64,000 nt of DNA. It comes from Streptomyces sp. NBC_00691 (lineage in GTDB: Bacteria; Actinomycetota; Actinomycetes; Streptomycetales; Streptomycetaceae). Every line of letters starts with the position of its first letter. Position 1 is the stretch's first letter. Made by a program: the position numbers and the translations under genes. Of this stretch, positions 34,080-42,717 are shown piece after piece. The notes beneath the pieces are model-generated. The model was not told where the DNA came from and made no database searches. It saw only the letters and a program-made list of their open reading frames with translations. The stretch covers positions 1,488,001 through 1,552,000 of the forward strand of contig NZ_CP109007.1 of assembly GCF_036226665.1 (NCBI RefSeq). Reading direction: 5' to 3'.

Positions 34080-35276
34080 TCACCCGAGGCGTTCCGCAGT
34101 GCCTGTCGTGGCGCGGAAGGCCGTGCCGGCACCTTCCAGTCCGACCTCGGCGCCCGCGGGCACGTACACGGCCTGTCCGGGGCCGACGTCGAGGCTCTCC
34201 CCGGACGAGGAGACGGTCACGCTCCCGGTGACACAGAGGAGGATCTGTGGGGCGTCCAGCGCCACGCGCCGCCGCGGTCCACCGGCGCGGAGGACGTACC
34301 GCGACAGGCGGAAGTCGTCCACGGGCGCCGGGTACACCTCTTCGCCCTCCTCCTCCCGGGGAGTCAGGACACGGGCCGGGAGCGCGTCGACGCGGACGAC
34401 CCGGGTCAGCTCCTCCGCGTCGACGTGCTTGGAGGTCAGTCCGCACCGCAGGACGTTGTCGGAGCTCGCCATGATCTCCACGCCGAGCCCGGAAAGGTAC
34501 GCGTGGGGGACCCCGGCACCGAGGAACAGCGCTTCGCCTGGGCCCAGTTCGACGTACCGGAGCATCAGCGCGGACAGCAGTCCGGAGTCGCCCGGATAAG
34601 CCCGCGCGATACGGTCGTAGGCGGCGATGTGGACCTCGTCCGAGCCCGCCGCCGCGACCGCCAGCGCTCGGGCGACGGCATCGAGCAGGTCCGGCGGCGG
34701 GCGGAGGAAGGCACGGAACACCTCCGCGACCGCCTGGGGCCCGGGCACGACGCGCAGGGTCTCGATGTACGGGCGCAGCGCGGGCGCCTTCAGGGAGCCG
34801 AGCAGGTCGGCGGTGTCCGCCGGGCTCCGGAAGCCGCAGAGGCCCCGGAACGGGGTGAGGGCGACGATCATCTCGGGCTTGTGCTGGTCGTCGCGGTAGT
34901 TGCGGTGCGGCGCGTCCAGGGGCACGCCGAGCGCGTCCTCGCGAGCGAATCCGGCTTGGGCCTGGGCGAGGTCGGGGTGCACCTGGACGGAGAGCGGCGC
35001 GTCGGCGGCCAGGAGCTTGAGCAGGAACGGGAGGCGGGGCCCGAACCGGCGCATGGTGACCGTTCCGAGTTCGCCCTCCGGATCCTCGGCGACCACCCGG
35101 TCCAGGGGCATCAGGGTGCCGTCCCTGGACACCCGGGAGGGCGCCGCTGGATGGGCGCCCATCCAGAGTTCGGCCTGGGGTGCTCCCGTGGGCGGCACGC
35201 CCATGAGGTCCGGCAGCAGGGTGCGGGAGCCCCAGTCGTAGGGCTGGACGGTGTTGCGGAGGAGGTCCATGGTCAT
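34080..35276 (-). CDS. manA: mannose-6-phosphate isomerase, type I
   Basis: A 398-residue enzyme. The zinc-site motifs are LLKLLAADAPLSVQVHPDL (Gln and His), DDQHKPEMIVAL (Glu), and ALFLGAGVPHAYLSG (His). ASSDNVLRCGLTSKHVD is the conserved C-terminal signature, and the start PYDWGSRTLLPDLMG is typical of actinobacterial ManA. It converts mannose-6-phosphate to fructose-6-phosphate in the cytoplasm, passing mannose from mannan into glycolysis. It lies directly downstream of the ROK kinase on the same strand, the kinase-isomerase order expected for mannose catabolism. This is probably an island-specific second copy beside the core ManA; that is inference. Confidence 0.95.
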   Translation of the reverse strand: MTMDLLRNTVQPYDWGSRTLLPDLMGVPPTGAPQAELWMGAHPAAPSRVSRDGTLMPLDRVVAEDPEGELGTVTMRRFGPRLPFLLKLLAADAPLSVQVHPDLAQAQAGFAREDALGVPLDAPHRNYRDDQHKPEMIVALTPFRGLCGFRSPADTADLLGSLKAPALRPYIETLRVVPGPQAVAEVFRAFLRPPPDLLDAVARALAVAAAGSDEVHIAAYDRIARAYPGDSGLLSALMLRYVELGPGEALFLGAGVPHAYLSGLGVEIMASSDNVLRCGLTSKHVDAEELTRVVRVDALPARVLTPREEEGEEVYPAPVDDFRLSRYVLRAGGPRRRVALDAPQILLCVTGSVTVSSSGESLDVGPGQAVYVPAGAEVGLEGAGTAFRATTGTAERLG

Positions 35277-35327
35277 TTCCTGGGGTGCGTGCGGTGAGCT
35301 GGAAGGGCAGGGACGTCACGACGCCCC

Positions 35328-35387
35328 GGAGGACGCCCGGTGCCGGTGGAGGACGCCCGGTGCCGGTGGAGGACGCCCGGTGCCGGT
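35328..35387. repeat. three perfect 20-bp tandem repeats
   Basis: GGAGGACGCCCGGTGCCGGT is repeated three times without change (35328-35347, 35348-35367, 35368-35387) in the gap between the ROK kinase and manA. It may reflect slippage. It includes GGAGGA purine runs but is not adjacent to the manA start. Confidence 0.92.
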
Positions 35388-35437
35388 GTACGCGGGCACG
35401 AAGAGGAGGCCCGCCCTCGTCCGGTGGAGGCCGGACG

Positions 35438-36412
35438 TCAGGGTGCTGTCCGCCCCCTCGTGCCCGTTCCGGCGAGGGACAGCCCGGAGGCGGCGACGCC
35501 GGCGGCGGCCGCGCCGATCAGTCCGGCGTCGAGGGCCAGCCCGGCGGGCACGACCGGAACGTCACGGGTGAAGTCGAGGACGGCGTACGACTTCAGGTGG
35601 TGCCGCAGCGGCGCGAACAGCATCTCGCCCGCCTGGGAGACCCCACCTCCGACGACGACCAGGTCGAGTTCGACGAGCGCGGCCGTCGACGCGATGGCGG
35701 CGGCCAGTGCGCGGCCGGCCCGGTCGAACGCGGCGAGCGCCCTCGCATCGCCGGCGCGGGCCGAGACCTCGACCTCGCGGGCGGTGGCGGGAAGGCCGGC
35801 CGGAGGTGTCCAGCCCGATTCCAGTGCGCGGGCCGCGATCGCCGTACCGCTGGCGTAGCGCTCGACACATCCCCGGGCGCCGCAGGGGCACACGGGACCG
35901 TTCTGGTCGACGGTGATATGTCCGATGTGACCGGCGTTCCCGGTCATCCCCGCATGTACGGAACCTCCCAGGATCAGGCCGCCGCCCACGCCGGTCGAGA
36001 CGACCATGCACAGGGCGTTCGCCGCGTCCTTCGCCGCGCCGATCCAGTGTTCCGCCGCCGCCATGGCGACCGCGTCGCCGACGAGCACCGGCTCGATGCC
36101 CGCGGGGACGGCGGGATGGCTCCGCACCCGCTCCACCAGAGGGAAGGAGCGCCAGGCCGGGATGTTGACCGGGCTCACCGTGCCCGCGGAGGTGTCCACG
36201 GGTCCGGCACTCCCGATCCCGAGGCAGAACAGCGAAGCCCACTCGGGGTGGGTGGCCAACTCGTCGACGACCGAGGTCACCGCGGCCATCATCGCCTCGG
36301 CGGACTCGCGCGCGGGCGTCGGCCGCTGCGCCCGCGCCACCACGCGCCCCTCGGCATCGACCAGCGCCCCGGCGATCTTCGTACCACCGATGTCCAGCGC
36401 TCCGTACACCAT
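35438..36412 (-). CDS. ROK-family sugar kinase
   Basis: A 324-residue kinase without a DNA-binding head. It begins ALDIGGTKIAGALVDAEGRVV (phosphate 1), has GIGSAGPVD, STGVGGGLILGG (phosphate 2) and the zinc motif CPCGARGCVE after GHIGHITVD, all intact. The family phosphorylates glucose, mannose, fructose or N-acetylmannosamine at O6. Placed upstream of manA and under both mannan-locus operator motifs, mannose is the likely substrate, though glucose from the beta-glucosidase is equally possible. It completes the route from mannan to fructose-6-phosphate. Confidence 0.93.
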   Translation of the reverse strand: MVYGALDIGGTKIAGALVDAEGRVVARAQRPTPARESAEAMMAAVTSVVDELATHPEWASLFCLGIGSAGPVDTSAGTVSPVNIPAWRSFPLVERVRSHPAVPAGIEPVLVGDAVAMAAAEHWIGAAKDAANALCMVVSTGVGGGLILGGSVHAGMTGNAGHIGHITVDQNGPVCPCGARGCVERYASGTAIAARALESGWTPPAGLPATAREVEVSARAGDARALAAFDRAGRALAAAIASTAALVELDLVVVGGGVSQAGEMLFAPLRHHLKSYAVLDFTRDVPVVPAGLALDAGLIGAAAAGVAASGLSLAGTGTRGRTAP

Positions 36413-36469
36413 CCGCCCAACCTCTCCAGAACCTTCCGAACCGTGCGGAGCACTACTCTGCCGACGGAT

Positions 36470-36506
36470 GACAACGTTGTCTAGAGAAGAACGGATCCGG
36501 TTAAGT
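36470..36506. promoter_or_regulatory. composite operator upstream of ROK kinase/manA (motifs A and B)
   Basis: GACAACGTTGTC (36470-36481) and CCGGTTAAGT (36497-36506) lie 15 bp apart, 57 bp upstream of the kinase start. The same two motifs in the same relative order occur at 41199-41233 with a 13-bp gap. Confidence 0.7.
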
Positions 36507-36701
36507 CACATGACCGGGTCCTGAGGCGGACGCCTGCCGGACCCGGTCCTCCCCGCCGCACTGCGCCGGGATGAGCGGCTCGGCGCGAGCAATGCCGCGC
36601 CGCCGGCGCCGGTCGCGTCCGTCATGCCGTCCCTCGCGGCGGCGGCGAGCGTGGACGCTGCCCGCGAGCGTGATCGACGTGCGCCTGCGCCGCGGCGATG
36701 A

Positions 36702-37262
36702 TCAGGCGGTTTCCGTCAAGGCGCCGCGGGCGGCGATCAGGATCTCCTCCGAGAGCGGGGAGCCCTTGGTGGCCCGGGACAGGACCAGCGCGCCGAACAG
36801 GGTGCAGAGACGGACGATGCCGCCCCGGTCGTCACCACCGAGGAAGTCGGCGAAGTCGGCCACCCCTTCGGTGTAGACACGCCGGGCCTCACGACCCCCG
36901 CCTTCGCGGGCGATGTCCGTGGCCAGCGCGGCGACCGGGCAGCCGTCCGCCGGGTCGTCGCGGTGTTCGACGGAGAGGTAGGCGTCGATCAGCGCCCGCC
37001 GGGCGGCGTCGTGCCGCCCTTCGTGCTGCGCGAGCCCTGCGGCATGAGCCCGGGCGAGCTCGTCGAAGGCGCGGACGGTGGCCTCGTCGACGAGTGCCTC
37101 CTTGGAGGGGAACTGCTTGTAGAAGGCGCCGTGGGTCAGTCCGGCCGCCTTCATCAGGTCGACGACGCTCACGTGAGTGCCCTGCTCCCGGAACAGCCGC
37201 GAGGCGGTGTCCACCACCCGCCTGCGGTTCTCCTGCGCCTGCGCCTGCGATACGCGACCCAT
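36702..37262 (-). CDS. TetR-family regulator
   Basis: ATG 37262 is preferred over GTG 37268 because GGAGG lies 6 nt before it; 186 residues. The N-terminal helix-turn-helix is RRVVDTASRLFREQG...VVDLMKAAGLTHGAFYKQFPSKEAL. The C-terminal ligand domain has the ADGCPVAALATDIARE segment common in the subgroup that senses electrophiles or aldehydes beside oxidoreductases. It is divergent from an SDR gene, and a near-perfect 15-bp inverted repeat in the gap is its likely operator. This regulator and the three genes after it look unrelated to mannan use. Confidence 0.92.
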   Translation of the reverse strand: MGRVSQAQAQENRRRVVDTASRLFREQGTHVSVVDLMKAAGLTHGAFYKQFPSKEALVDEATVRAFDELARAHAAGLAQHEGRHDAARRALIDAYLSVEHRDDPADGCPVAALATDIAREGGGREARRVYTEGVADFADFLGGDDRGGIVRLCTLFGALVLSRATKGSPLSEEILIAARGALTETA

Positions 37263-37302
37263 GATCACCCTCCATTTGGATGTCGACTGGCATCTATCGT
37301 AT

Positions 37303-37340
37303 CCCCATGTTTAGATTGAGTTCGTAATCTAAATATGGGG
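37303..37340. promoter_or_regulatory. TetR operator (15-bp inverted repeat)
   Basis: CCCCATGTTTAGATT (37303-37317) is repeated inverted at 37326-37340 with one mismatch and an 8-bp spacer, midway between the divergent TetR and SDR starts. It is far richer in A and T than its surroundings. Confidence 0.85.
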
Positions 37341-37380
37341 CGTGCGACTCGACGGCGCCCGCCGAACACCAGGAGCAGGC

Positions 37381-38073
37381 ATGGAACTGAAGAACGCGGT
37401 CGCGGTCGTCACCGGCGCCAACCGGGGCCTCGGGCGGCACCTGGCCGCCCAGCTCGCGGAGCGCGGCGCGAAGGTGTACGCGGCGGCCCGCCGCCCCGAG
37501 ACGGTCGAGGTGCCGGGCGCCGTCCCGCTGCGCCTCGACGTGACGGACGAGGCATCGATACGGGAGGCCGCCCGCATCGCGTCGAATGCCACCCTGCTGA
37601 TCAACAACGCGGGCATCTCCACCGGTGCGACGCTGATCGAAGGCGACATCGACGAGGTGCGCCGGGAGATGGAGACCAACTTCTTCGGTCCGCTCGCCGC
37701 GACCCGCGCCTTCGCCCCTGTCATCGAGGGCAACGGCGGCGGCGCCGTACTCAACGTCCTGTCCGTCCTCTCCTGGCTGCACCCGGCCGGACTGGGCTCC
37801 TACGCCGCGTCCAAGGCCGCCGCCTGGGCGCTGACCGGCGCGACCCGCGACGAGCTGGCGCCCCGCGGCATCGCGGTCTCGGCGCTGCACGTCGGCTACA
37901 TGGACACCGACATGGCCGCCGGCATCCCCGCAGACCAGAAGACCGCCGCCTCCTACGTCGCGGCCCAGGCCCTGCACGGCATCGAGACGGGCCTGCCCGA
38001 GATCGTCGCCGACGAGCTCACCCATCAGGTCAAGCAGAGCCTGGCCACCACACACCAGCCGAACCCTGCCTGA
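37381..38073 (+). CDS. short-chain dehydrogenase/reductase
   Basis: ATG 37381 (AGGAGC upstream) gives 230 residues. It is a classical SDR: VAVVTGANRGLGRHLA (NAD(P) binding), LLINNAG, and the catalytic NVLSVLSWLHPAGLGSYAASKAA (Ser, Tyr, Lys). The arginine-rich ARRPE after the second strand favours NADP. The substrate is unknown. It is controlled by the divergent TetR protein through the shared operator, so an aldehyde or ketone stress role is plausible. A decayed aldo/keto reductase and a zinc-free oxidoreductase follow on the same strand. Confidence 0.92.
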   Translation: MELKNAVAVVTGANRGLGRHLAAQLAERGAKVYAAARRPETVEVPGAVPLRLDVTDEASIREAARIASNATLLINNAGISTGATLIEGDIDEVRREMETNFFGPLAATRAFAPVIEGNGGGAVLNVLSVLSWLHPAGLGSYAASKAAAWALTGATRDELAPRGIAVSALHVGYMDTDMAAGIPADQKTAASYVAAQALHGIETGLPEIVADELTHQVKQSLATTHQPNPA

Positions 38074-38104
38074 GCCTCCCGCCCGCGCCGCGCCACAGCC
38101 CCCT

Positions 38105-38340
38105 GGCCTACGCACCGAGAGCCTCGGGCTCGGCGCCGCCCTGTGGTCCCCACTCGACGGCGGACTCCTCACCGGCACGTACCGCACCTCCGCACAAGGG
38201 TGCCCGAGCGACCTGGGCGTGGTCGTCCACACCGAGAGCACCGGCCAGAAGACCGCCGCCGTCGACACCGTCCCGGCCATCGCCCAGGAGACCGGCGTGA
38301 CGCCCGCCCAGGTGGCGGCGGCCTGGTGCGCGGGCGCGCC
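38105..38340 (+). pseudogene. aldo/keto reductase fragment
   Basis: The frame starting RTESLGLGAALWSPLDGGLL and continuing TGTYRT, DLGVVVHTESTGQKTAAVDT, GVTPAQVAAAW matches the C-terminal half of an aldo/keto reductase. Both the N-terminal half and the end are missing. No start codon or ribosome site fits. It sits between an SDR and an NADP oxidoreductase and looks like a deletion remnant of a former redox operon. Confidence 0.7.
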
Positions 38341-38498
38341 GTCCGGTCGTGCCGGTGGCCTGACGGGTGAACGCGGTGAAGGACACAGTGCGCCGGCACC
38401 GCACGCAGAAGGACAACACAGACCAGTTCGTACGGGGAGAAGCCCGGCGCGAACGGAAGCCCCGCCCTCCCCTGGAGGGAGACGGAACGGAGACGACG

Positions 38499-39503
38499 AT
38501 GAAGGCATTCCTGATCGACAAGTACGGCGGCCCCTCCGAAATGCGCGCAACCGAGGTACCCGAGCCGCGGGTGGGCACCGAGGACGTCCTGGTCGAGATC
38601 CGGGCGGCGGGCGTGAACCCGCTGGACATCAAGCTCCGCGACGGGGCCTTCAAGGCGTTCCTGCCCTACCGGCTCCCGCTCGTCCTGGGCAACGACCTCG
38701 CCGGGAAGGTCATCCGGGTCGGCCCGTCCGTCACCCGCTTCGCCGTGGGCGACGAGGTCTACTCCCGGCCCGGCAAGGACCGCATCGGCACCTTCGCCGA
38801 ACGCCTCGCCGTCCACCAGGACGACCTGGCCCCCAAACCGGCCGCCCTCACGATGACCGAGGCCGCCTCTCTCCCCCTGGTTGCCCTGACCGCATGGCAG
38901 GCGCTGGTCGAACGGGCACGTGTGCGACCAGGCCAGAAGGTCCTCATCCACGCGGGCGCGGGTGGCCTCGGCTCCATCGCGGTCCAGCTGGCCAAGGCAC
39001 TGGGCGCGTACGTGGCCACCACCGCGAGCGCCGCCACGGCCGATCTGGTCAAGGAGCTCGGGGCGGACGAGGTCATCGACTACCGCACCCAGGACTTCGC
39101 GACTCTCCTCGACGGTTACGACCTCGTTCTGGACAGCCTGGGCGGCGAGAACCTCGCCAGATCCCTGGGGGTCCTCAAGCCCGGCGGAATGGCCATCAGC
39201 GTCGTGGGCCCGCCCGACGCCGCCTTCGCCCGCGAACTCGGCGTCAACCCGTTCCTACGCCTGGCCATGAGCGCACTCAGCTTCACGACCCGGCGCAGCG
39301 CCAAGCGTCGGGGCGTGACGTACTCGTTCCTGTTCATGAAGGCCAGTGGCGACCAGCTGCGCGAACTCACCCCACTCATCGACGCCGGAGAGATCCGCCC
39401 CATCGTCGACACCGTCTTCCCGTTCGACGACACCCTCCAGGCCGTGGAGTACGTCGAGAAGGGACGGGCCAAGGCCGGCAAGGTCGTCGTCGCAATGGCG
39501 TGA
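38499..39503 (+). CDS. NADP-dependent quinone oxidoreductase-like (zinc-free MDR)
   Basis: ATG 38499 with GGAG 6 nt upstream gives 334 residues. It is a medium-chain reductase without the zinc ligands: MKAFLIDKYGGPSEMRATEV, GVNPLDIKLRDGAF, LPLVLGNDLAGKVI, the NADPH motif GAGGLGSIAVQLAKALGA, and DLVLDSLGGENL. Such enzymes reduce quinones or enones with NADPH. It follows the SDR and the aldo/keto reductase remnant and may belong to the TetR-controlled unit. Confidence 0.92.
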   Translation: MKAFLIDKYGGPSEMRATEVPEPRVGTEDVLVEIRAAGVNPLDIKLRDGAFKAFLPYRLPLVLGNDLAGKVIRVGPSVTRFAVGDEVYSRPGKDRIGTFAERLAVHQDDLAPKPAALTMTEAASLPLVALTAWQALVERARVRPGQKVLIHAGAGGLGSIAVQLAKALGAYVATTASAATADLVKELGADEVIDYRTQDFATLLDGYDLVLDSLGGENLARSLGVLKPGGMAISVVGPPDAAFARELGVNPFLRLAMSALSFTTRRSAKRRGVTYSFLFMKASGDQLRELTPLIDAGEIRPIVDTVFPFDDTLQAVEYVEKGRAKAGKVVVAMA

Positions 39504-39704
39504 CGACGGAATCGAGCCGACGCACCGGTCGTCGCCGGCGACGGGGGATCCCCTACGCCCCGCTCCCCGCCGACACCGTCCGGGAACCCGGTCGTGAGGA
39601 CGGCGCGCAGTTCCCCGCCCGGCCCCGACGTCGTACGAGGAGCGTACGGACGACCGCGACACAGCCCTCTCGATACGGCGGAGCGAACGGCGCCCGCCGC
39701 GGTA

Positions 39705-41087
39705 CTAGCGGGTCGCGGAGGCCGCGATGGCCGCCTTGTACCAGTGGTAGGACGCCTTGGGGGTGCGCGTCCCGGTCGGAAAGTCGACGTGCACCAGGCC
39801 GAAGCGCCTGCTGTAACCGAACGCCCACTCGAAGTTGTCCAGGAGTGACCACGCGGTGTAGCCGCGCAGGTCGACGCCGTCCGCGATGGCTGCGGAGACC
39901 GCTCGGAGGTGGCCCTCCAGGTAGGAGATCCGGTCGACGTCGTACACGGTGCCGTCCGCGGCGGGGGCGTCGTGCTCGGCGGAGCCGTTCTCCGTGATGT
40001 GGATCGGCGGAAGGAGGGCGCCGTAGCGATCGCGGAGGGAGACGAGCAGGTCCCTCAGGGCGTCGGGGACGACGGCCCAGCCCATGGCGGTGTGGCGGAC
40101 GCCCGGGTGCGCCACACCTTCGAAACGGTTGTCCATCGCGGTGCGCAGGGCCGGATCGGTCTCGCGCCAGGGCGCCGCGCGCACGGTGGACGGCGTGTAG
40201 TAGTTGAGGCCGAGGAAGTCCATCGGAGCGGAGACGAGCGCGAGGTCACCCTCGCGGCGGAAGTCCTGGCGCTCGATCAGTTCTCCGAAGGCGTTCGTCT
40301 CACCGGGTGCGTAGCGTCCCGCCAGCAGGGGGTCGGTCCACATGAGGTTGCGCTGGGTCTCGGCACGCAGGGCGGCCGCGGCGTCGGCGGGGTCCGGCGT
40401 GGCCGGGCGGACCCGGTCGAGGTTGAGGGAGATGCCCGCTTCCTGGACCCCGGCGGCGCGCAGGGCGCCCATGGCCAGGCCGTGGCCGACCAGGAGGTGG
40501 TGGGCCGCGGCGAGCGCGGGCGTCCCCTCGCACGCTCCCGGAGCGTGCTCGCCGTTCGCGTATCCCAGGAAGGCACTGCACCAGGGCTCGTTCAGGGTGG
40601 TCCACCGGGGTACGCGGTCCCCGAGCTTCCCAACGACCAGGGCCGTGTACTCCGCGAAACGCTCGGCCGTGTCCCGGGACCGCCAGCCGCCCCTGTCCTC
40701 CAGGGGCTGGGGAAGGTCCCAGTGGTAGAGGGTGACGACCGGCTTGATGCCGGCCTCCAGCAGGTCGTCGACCAGGCGGGCGTAGAAATCGAGCCCCCGG
40801 GCGTTCACCGGTCCCGAGCCTTGCGGCTGGATGCGCGGCCATGCGACGGAGAAACGGTAGGCGGACACCCCGAGGTCCGCGAGGAGGGCCACGTCCTCCC
40901 GGTGCCGGTGGTAGTGATCGCAGGCCGTCTCGCCGCTGCCGCCGTCCGACACGGCGCCGGCGCGCCCCGAGAAGGTGTCCCAGATCGACGGCCCCCGCCC
41001 GTCCTCCTGTGTAGCGCCCTCGATCTGGTAGGCCGACGTGGCGGCACCGAATTCGAAGCCAGTGGGAAAGACCGGGAAGTCGCTCAC
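39705..41087 (-). CDS. beta-glucosidase/beta-mannosidase, GH1
   Basis: A 460-residue enzyme with the GH1 signatures FEFGAATSAYQIEGAT, YRFSVAWPRI, the acid/base E167 in TLNEPWCS and the nucleophile E366 in IHITENGSA, plus YTAWSLLDNFEWAFGY. No signal peptide is present, so it acts in the cytoplasm. In this locus it probably removes glucose from imported glucomannan oligosaccharides, complementing the GH2 beta-mannosidase; some GH1 enzymes also cleave mannosides. The divergent CE7 esterase shares its promoter region, which carries both operator motifs. Confidence 0.95.
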   Translation of the reverse strand: MSDFPVFPTGFEFGAATSAYQIEGATQEDGRGPSIWDTFSGRAGAVSDGGSGETACDHYHRHREDVALLADLGVSAYRFSVAWPRIQPQGSGPVNARGLDFYARLVDDLLEAGIKPVVTLYHWDLPQPLEDRGGWRSRDTAERFAEYTALVVGKLGDRVPRWTTLNEPWCSAFLGYANGEHAPGACEGTPALAAAHHLLVGHGLAMGALRAAGVQEAGISLNLDRVRPATPDPADAAAALRAETQRNLMWTDPLLAGRYAPGETNAFGELIERQDFRREGDLALVSAPMDFLGLNYYTPSTVRAAPWRETDPALRTAMDNRFEGVAHPGVRHTAMGWAVVPDALRDLLVSLRDRYGALLPPIHITENGSAEHDAPAADGTVYDVDRISYLEGHLRAVSAAIADGVDLRGYTAWSLLDNFEWAFGYSRRFGLVHVDFPTGTRTPKASYHWYKAAIAASATR

Positions 41088-41395
41088 GGAAACGGAGACC
41101 TCTCGTGCGGGGCGGGGACAACAGGTCCGAGCATGAAGGAATTCAGTTGCTCGATCCAGGGATTGCGGGTCCCGAAGAATCGGTTTTGCTAAACCCCGAC
41201 TTAACCGGGAAGGCTTCGCTGGACATCGTTGTCAAGAACGGGGCAGAGTGATCCTCGGCAGCCGCTGCCGGGCTGTCGCGGAAAAGCGGAACGCGAGGGC
41301 CTACGGAGCACGACACCGTTCCACCCCTCCCGTCGTACGACGACCCCGCCCCGCTCCCGGGCGCGGTCACCCCGTTCCGAGGAGAACCCCTTCCC
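41088..41395. other. divergent promoter region of GH1 and CE7 genes
   Basis: 308 bp without a gene. It holds the composite operator at 41199-41233 and an AT-rich stretch at 41170-41205 where both promoters are likely. Confidence 0.5.
41199..41233. promoter_or_regulatory. composite operator between GH1 and CE7 (motifs B and A)
   Basis: ACTTAACCGG (41199-41208, the reverse of CCGGTTAAGT) and GACATCGTTGTC (41222-41233) lie 13 bp apart. The arrangement repeats that upstream of the ROK kinase, relative to the CE7 gene direction. Confidence 0.65.
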
Positions 41396-42376
41396 ATGCC
41401 GTACACCGACCTGCCCCTTGACCACCCGGCCGCCCGGGACGAACCCCCGGTCGAGCCGGACGGCTTCGACGTCTTCTGGTCCGAGACCCTGCGGACGGCC
41501 CGCGAGGCCGGACGCGCTCCTGAGGTCCGTCCCGTGCCGGACTCCCCCCTGACCACCCTCGACACCTACGACGTACGGTTCTCCGGCTGGGGCGGTCACC
41601 CGGTCGCCGCCTGGCTCGTCCTCCCGTCGCAGGCCGAGGAACCGCTGCCGACGGTGATCACCTACCTCGGATACAGCGGCGGACGGGGCCTGGTGACCGA
41701 CCATCTCCTGTACGCCTCCGCCGGCTACGCCCAACTCGTCGTCGACAGCCGCGGCCAGGGCCACGACACCCCGGACCCCCACCCGGACGCGGGCCCCCAC
41801 TGGGTGCACGGCTACATGACCCGGGGCATCGAGGATCCACACGCCCACTACTACCGCCGCCTCGTCACCGACTGTGTCCTCGCCGTCGACGCCGCGCGCT
41901 CCATCCCGCACGTGGACCCGGACCGGATCGTCGTTCAGGGGGCCAGCCAGGGCGGTGGCCTCGCCCTCGCCGTGGCCGGTCTGGCCGGCGACGGCATCGC
42001 CGGAGCCCTCCCCGACGTGCCGTTCCTGTGCCACATCCGGCGGGGCGCCGAGACCGCGACCGAGGGGCCGTACACGGAAGTCGTCGACTACCTGCGCCTA
42101 CACTCCCCGCACGCGGCCGAGCGTGCGTTCGGGACCCTCGCCCACTTCGACGGCGTGCACTTCGCACGGCGGGCGACGGCCCCAACCCTGTTCAGCGCCG
42201 GGCTGATGGACCCCATCTGCCCCCCGTCCACCGTGCTGACGGCCTACCGGAACTACGCGGGCGAGAAGGACATCAGGGAATGGCCCTTCGCCGATCACGC
42301 GGGCGGAAGGGGCGCGACTGCCCTCGAGCACATGCGCTGGCTGCGCCTGCGGGGACTCGCCCCCACGGAGCGCTGA
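41396..42376 (+). CDS. CE7-type acetyl esterase (acetyl xylan esterase family)
   Basis: A 326-residue alpha/beta hydrolase. The CE7 order is present: VVDSRGQGHDTPD (RGQ motif), the nucleophile S184 in VVQGASQGGGLAL, the acid D272 in GLMDPICPPSTV and H301 in FADHAGG. Where classical members have a His-Glu pair, this one has His-Ala. There is no signal peptide, so it would remove acetyl groups from imported oligosaccharides, as expected for acetylated galactoglucomannan. It is divergent from the GH1 gene under shared operators. Confidence 0.92.
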   Translation: MPYTDLPLDHPAARDEPPVEPDGFDVFWSETLRTAREAGRAPEVRPVPDSPLTTLDTYDVRFSGWGGHPVAAWLVLPSQAEEPLPTVITYLGYSGGRGLVTDHLLYASAGYAQLVVDSRGQGHDTPDPHPDAGPHWVHGYMTRGIEDPHAHYYRRLVTDCVLAVDAARSIPHVDPDRIVVQGASQGGGLALAVAGLAGDGIAGALPDVPFLCHIRRGAETATEGPYTEVVDYLRLHSPHAAERAFGTLAHFDGVHFARRATAPTLFSAGLMDPICPPSTVLTAYRNYAGEKDIREWPFADHAGGRGATALEHMRWLRLRGLAPTER

Positions 42377-42717
42377 GGAGCCGATCCGCCACCGGCTCCC
42401 ACGACGCGGCGGCCGCGGGAGCCGAGCGGCTCCCGCCCTGCCCGTCAGCGTCCCGGACCGTTGCTCGGCCGGCGCCGCGTCCCGCCGGATCAACCCGTGC
42501 TGCTCACGGGAATGCCGACGCGCAGAGCTCGACGCGAGAGCCCGTGAGCCCTCGCCGCCCAGGAACGACCCCGCTTCGATCCGGGTTTCACCGCTCCCGA
42601 GCGGGCGCGCCAAGGGTCACAGCCCGTCCGGCCTGCGCGTCGCGCAGAGACCCGCGGTCCCCACGCGACGCGAAGGGCCTGCGGCATCGGCATGCGGGCG
42701 GCGGCCGTCGGGGGCGG
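42377..42717. other. convergent gap with one terminator
   Basis: 341 bp between the CE7 stop and the phytase stop. CGGGAGCCG/CGGCTCCCG (42416-42435) is a terminator hairpin. The rest shows no gene or repeat that I can support. Confidence 0.6.
42416..42435. terminator. terminator after the CE7 gene
   Basis: A 9-bp stem CGGGAGCCG/CGGCTCCCG with a 2-nt loop lies 40 nt after the stop. Confidence 0.7.
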
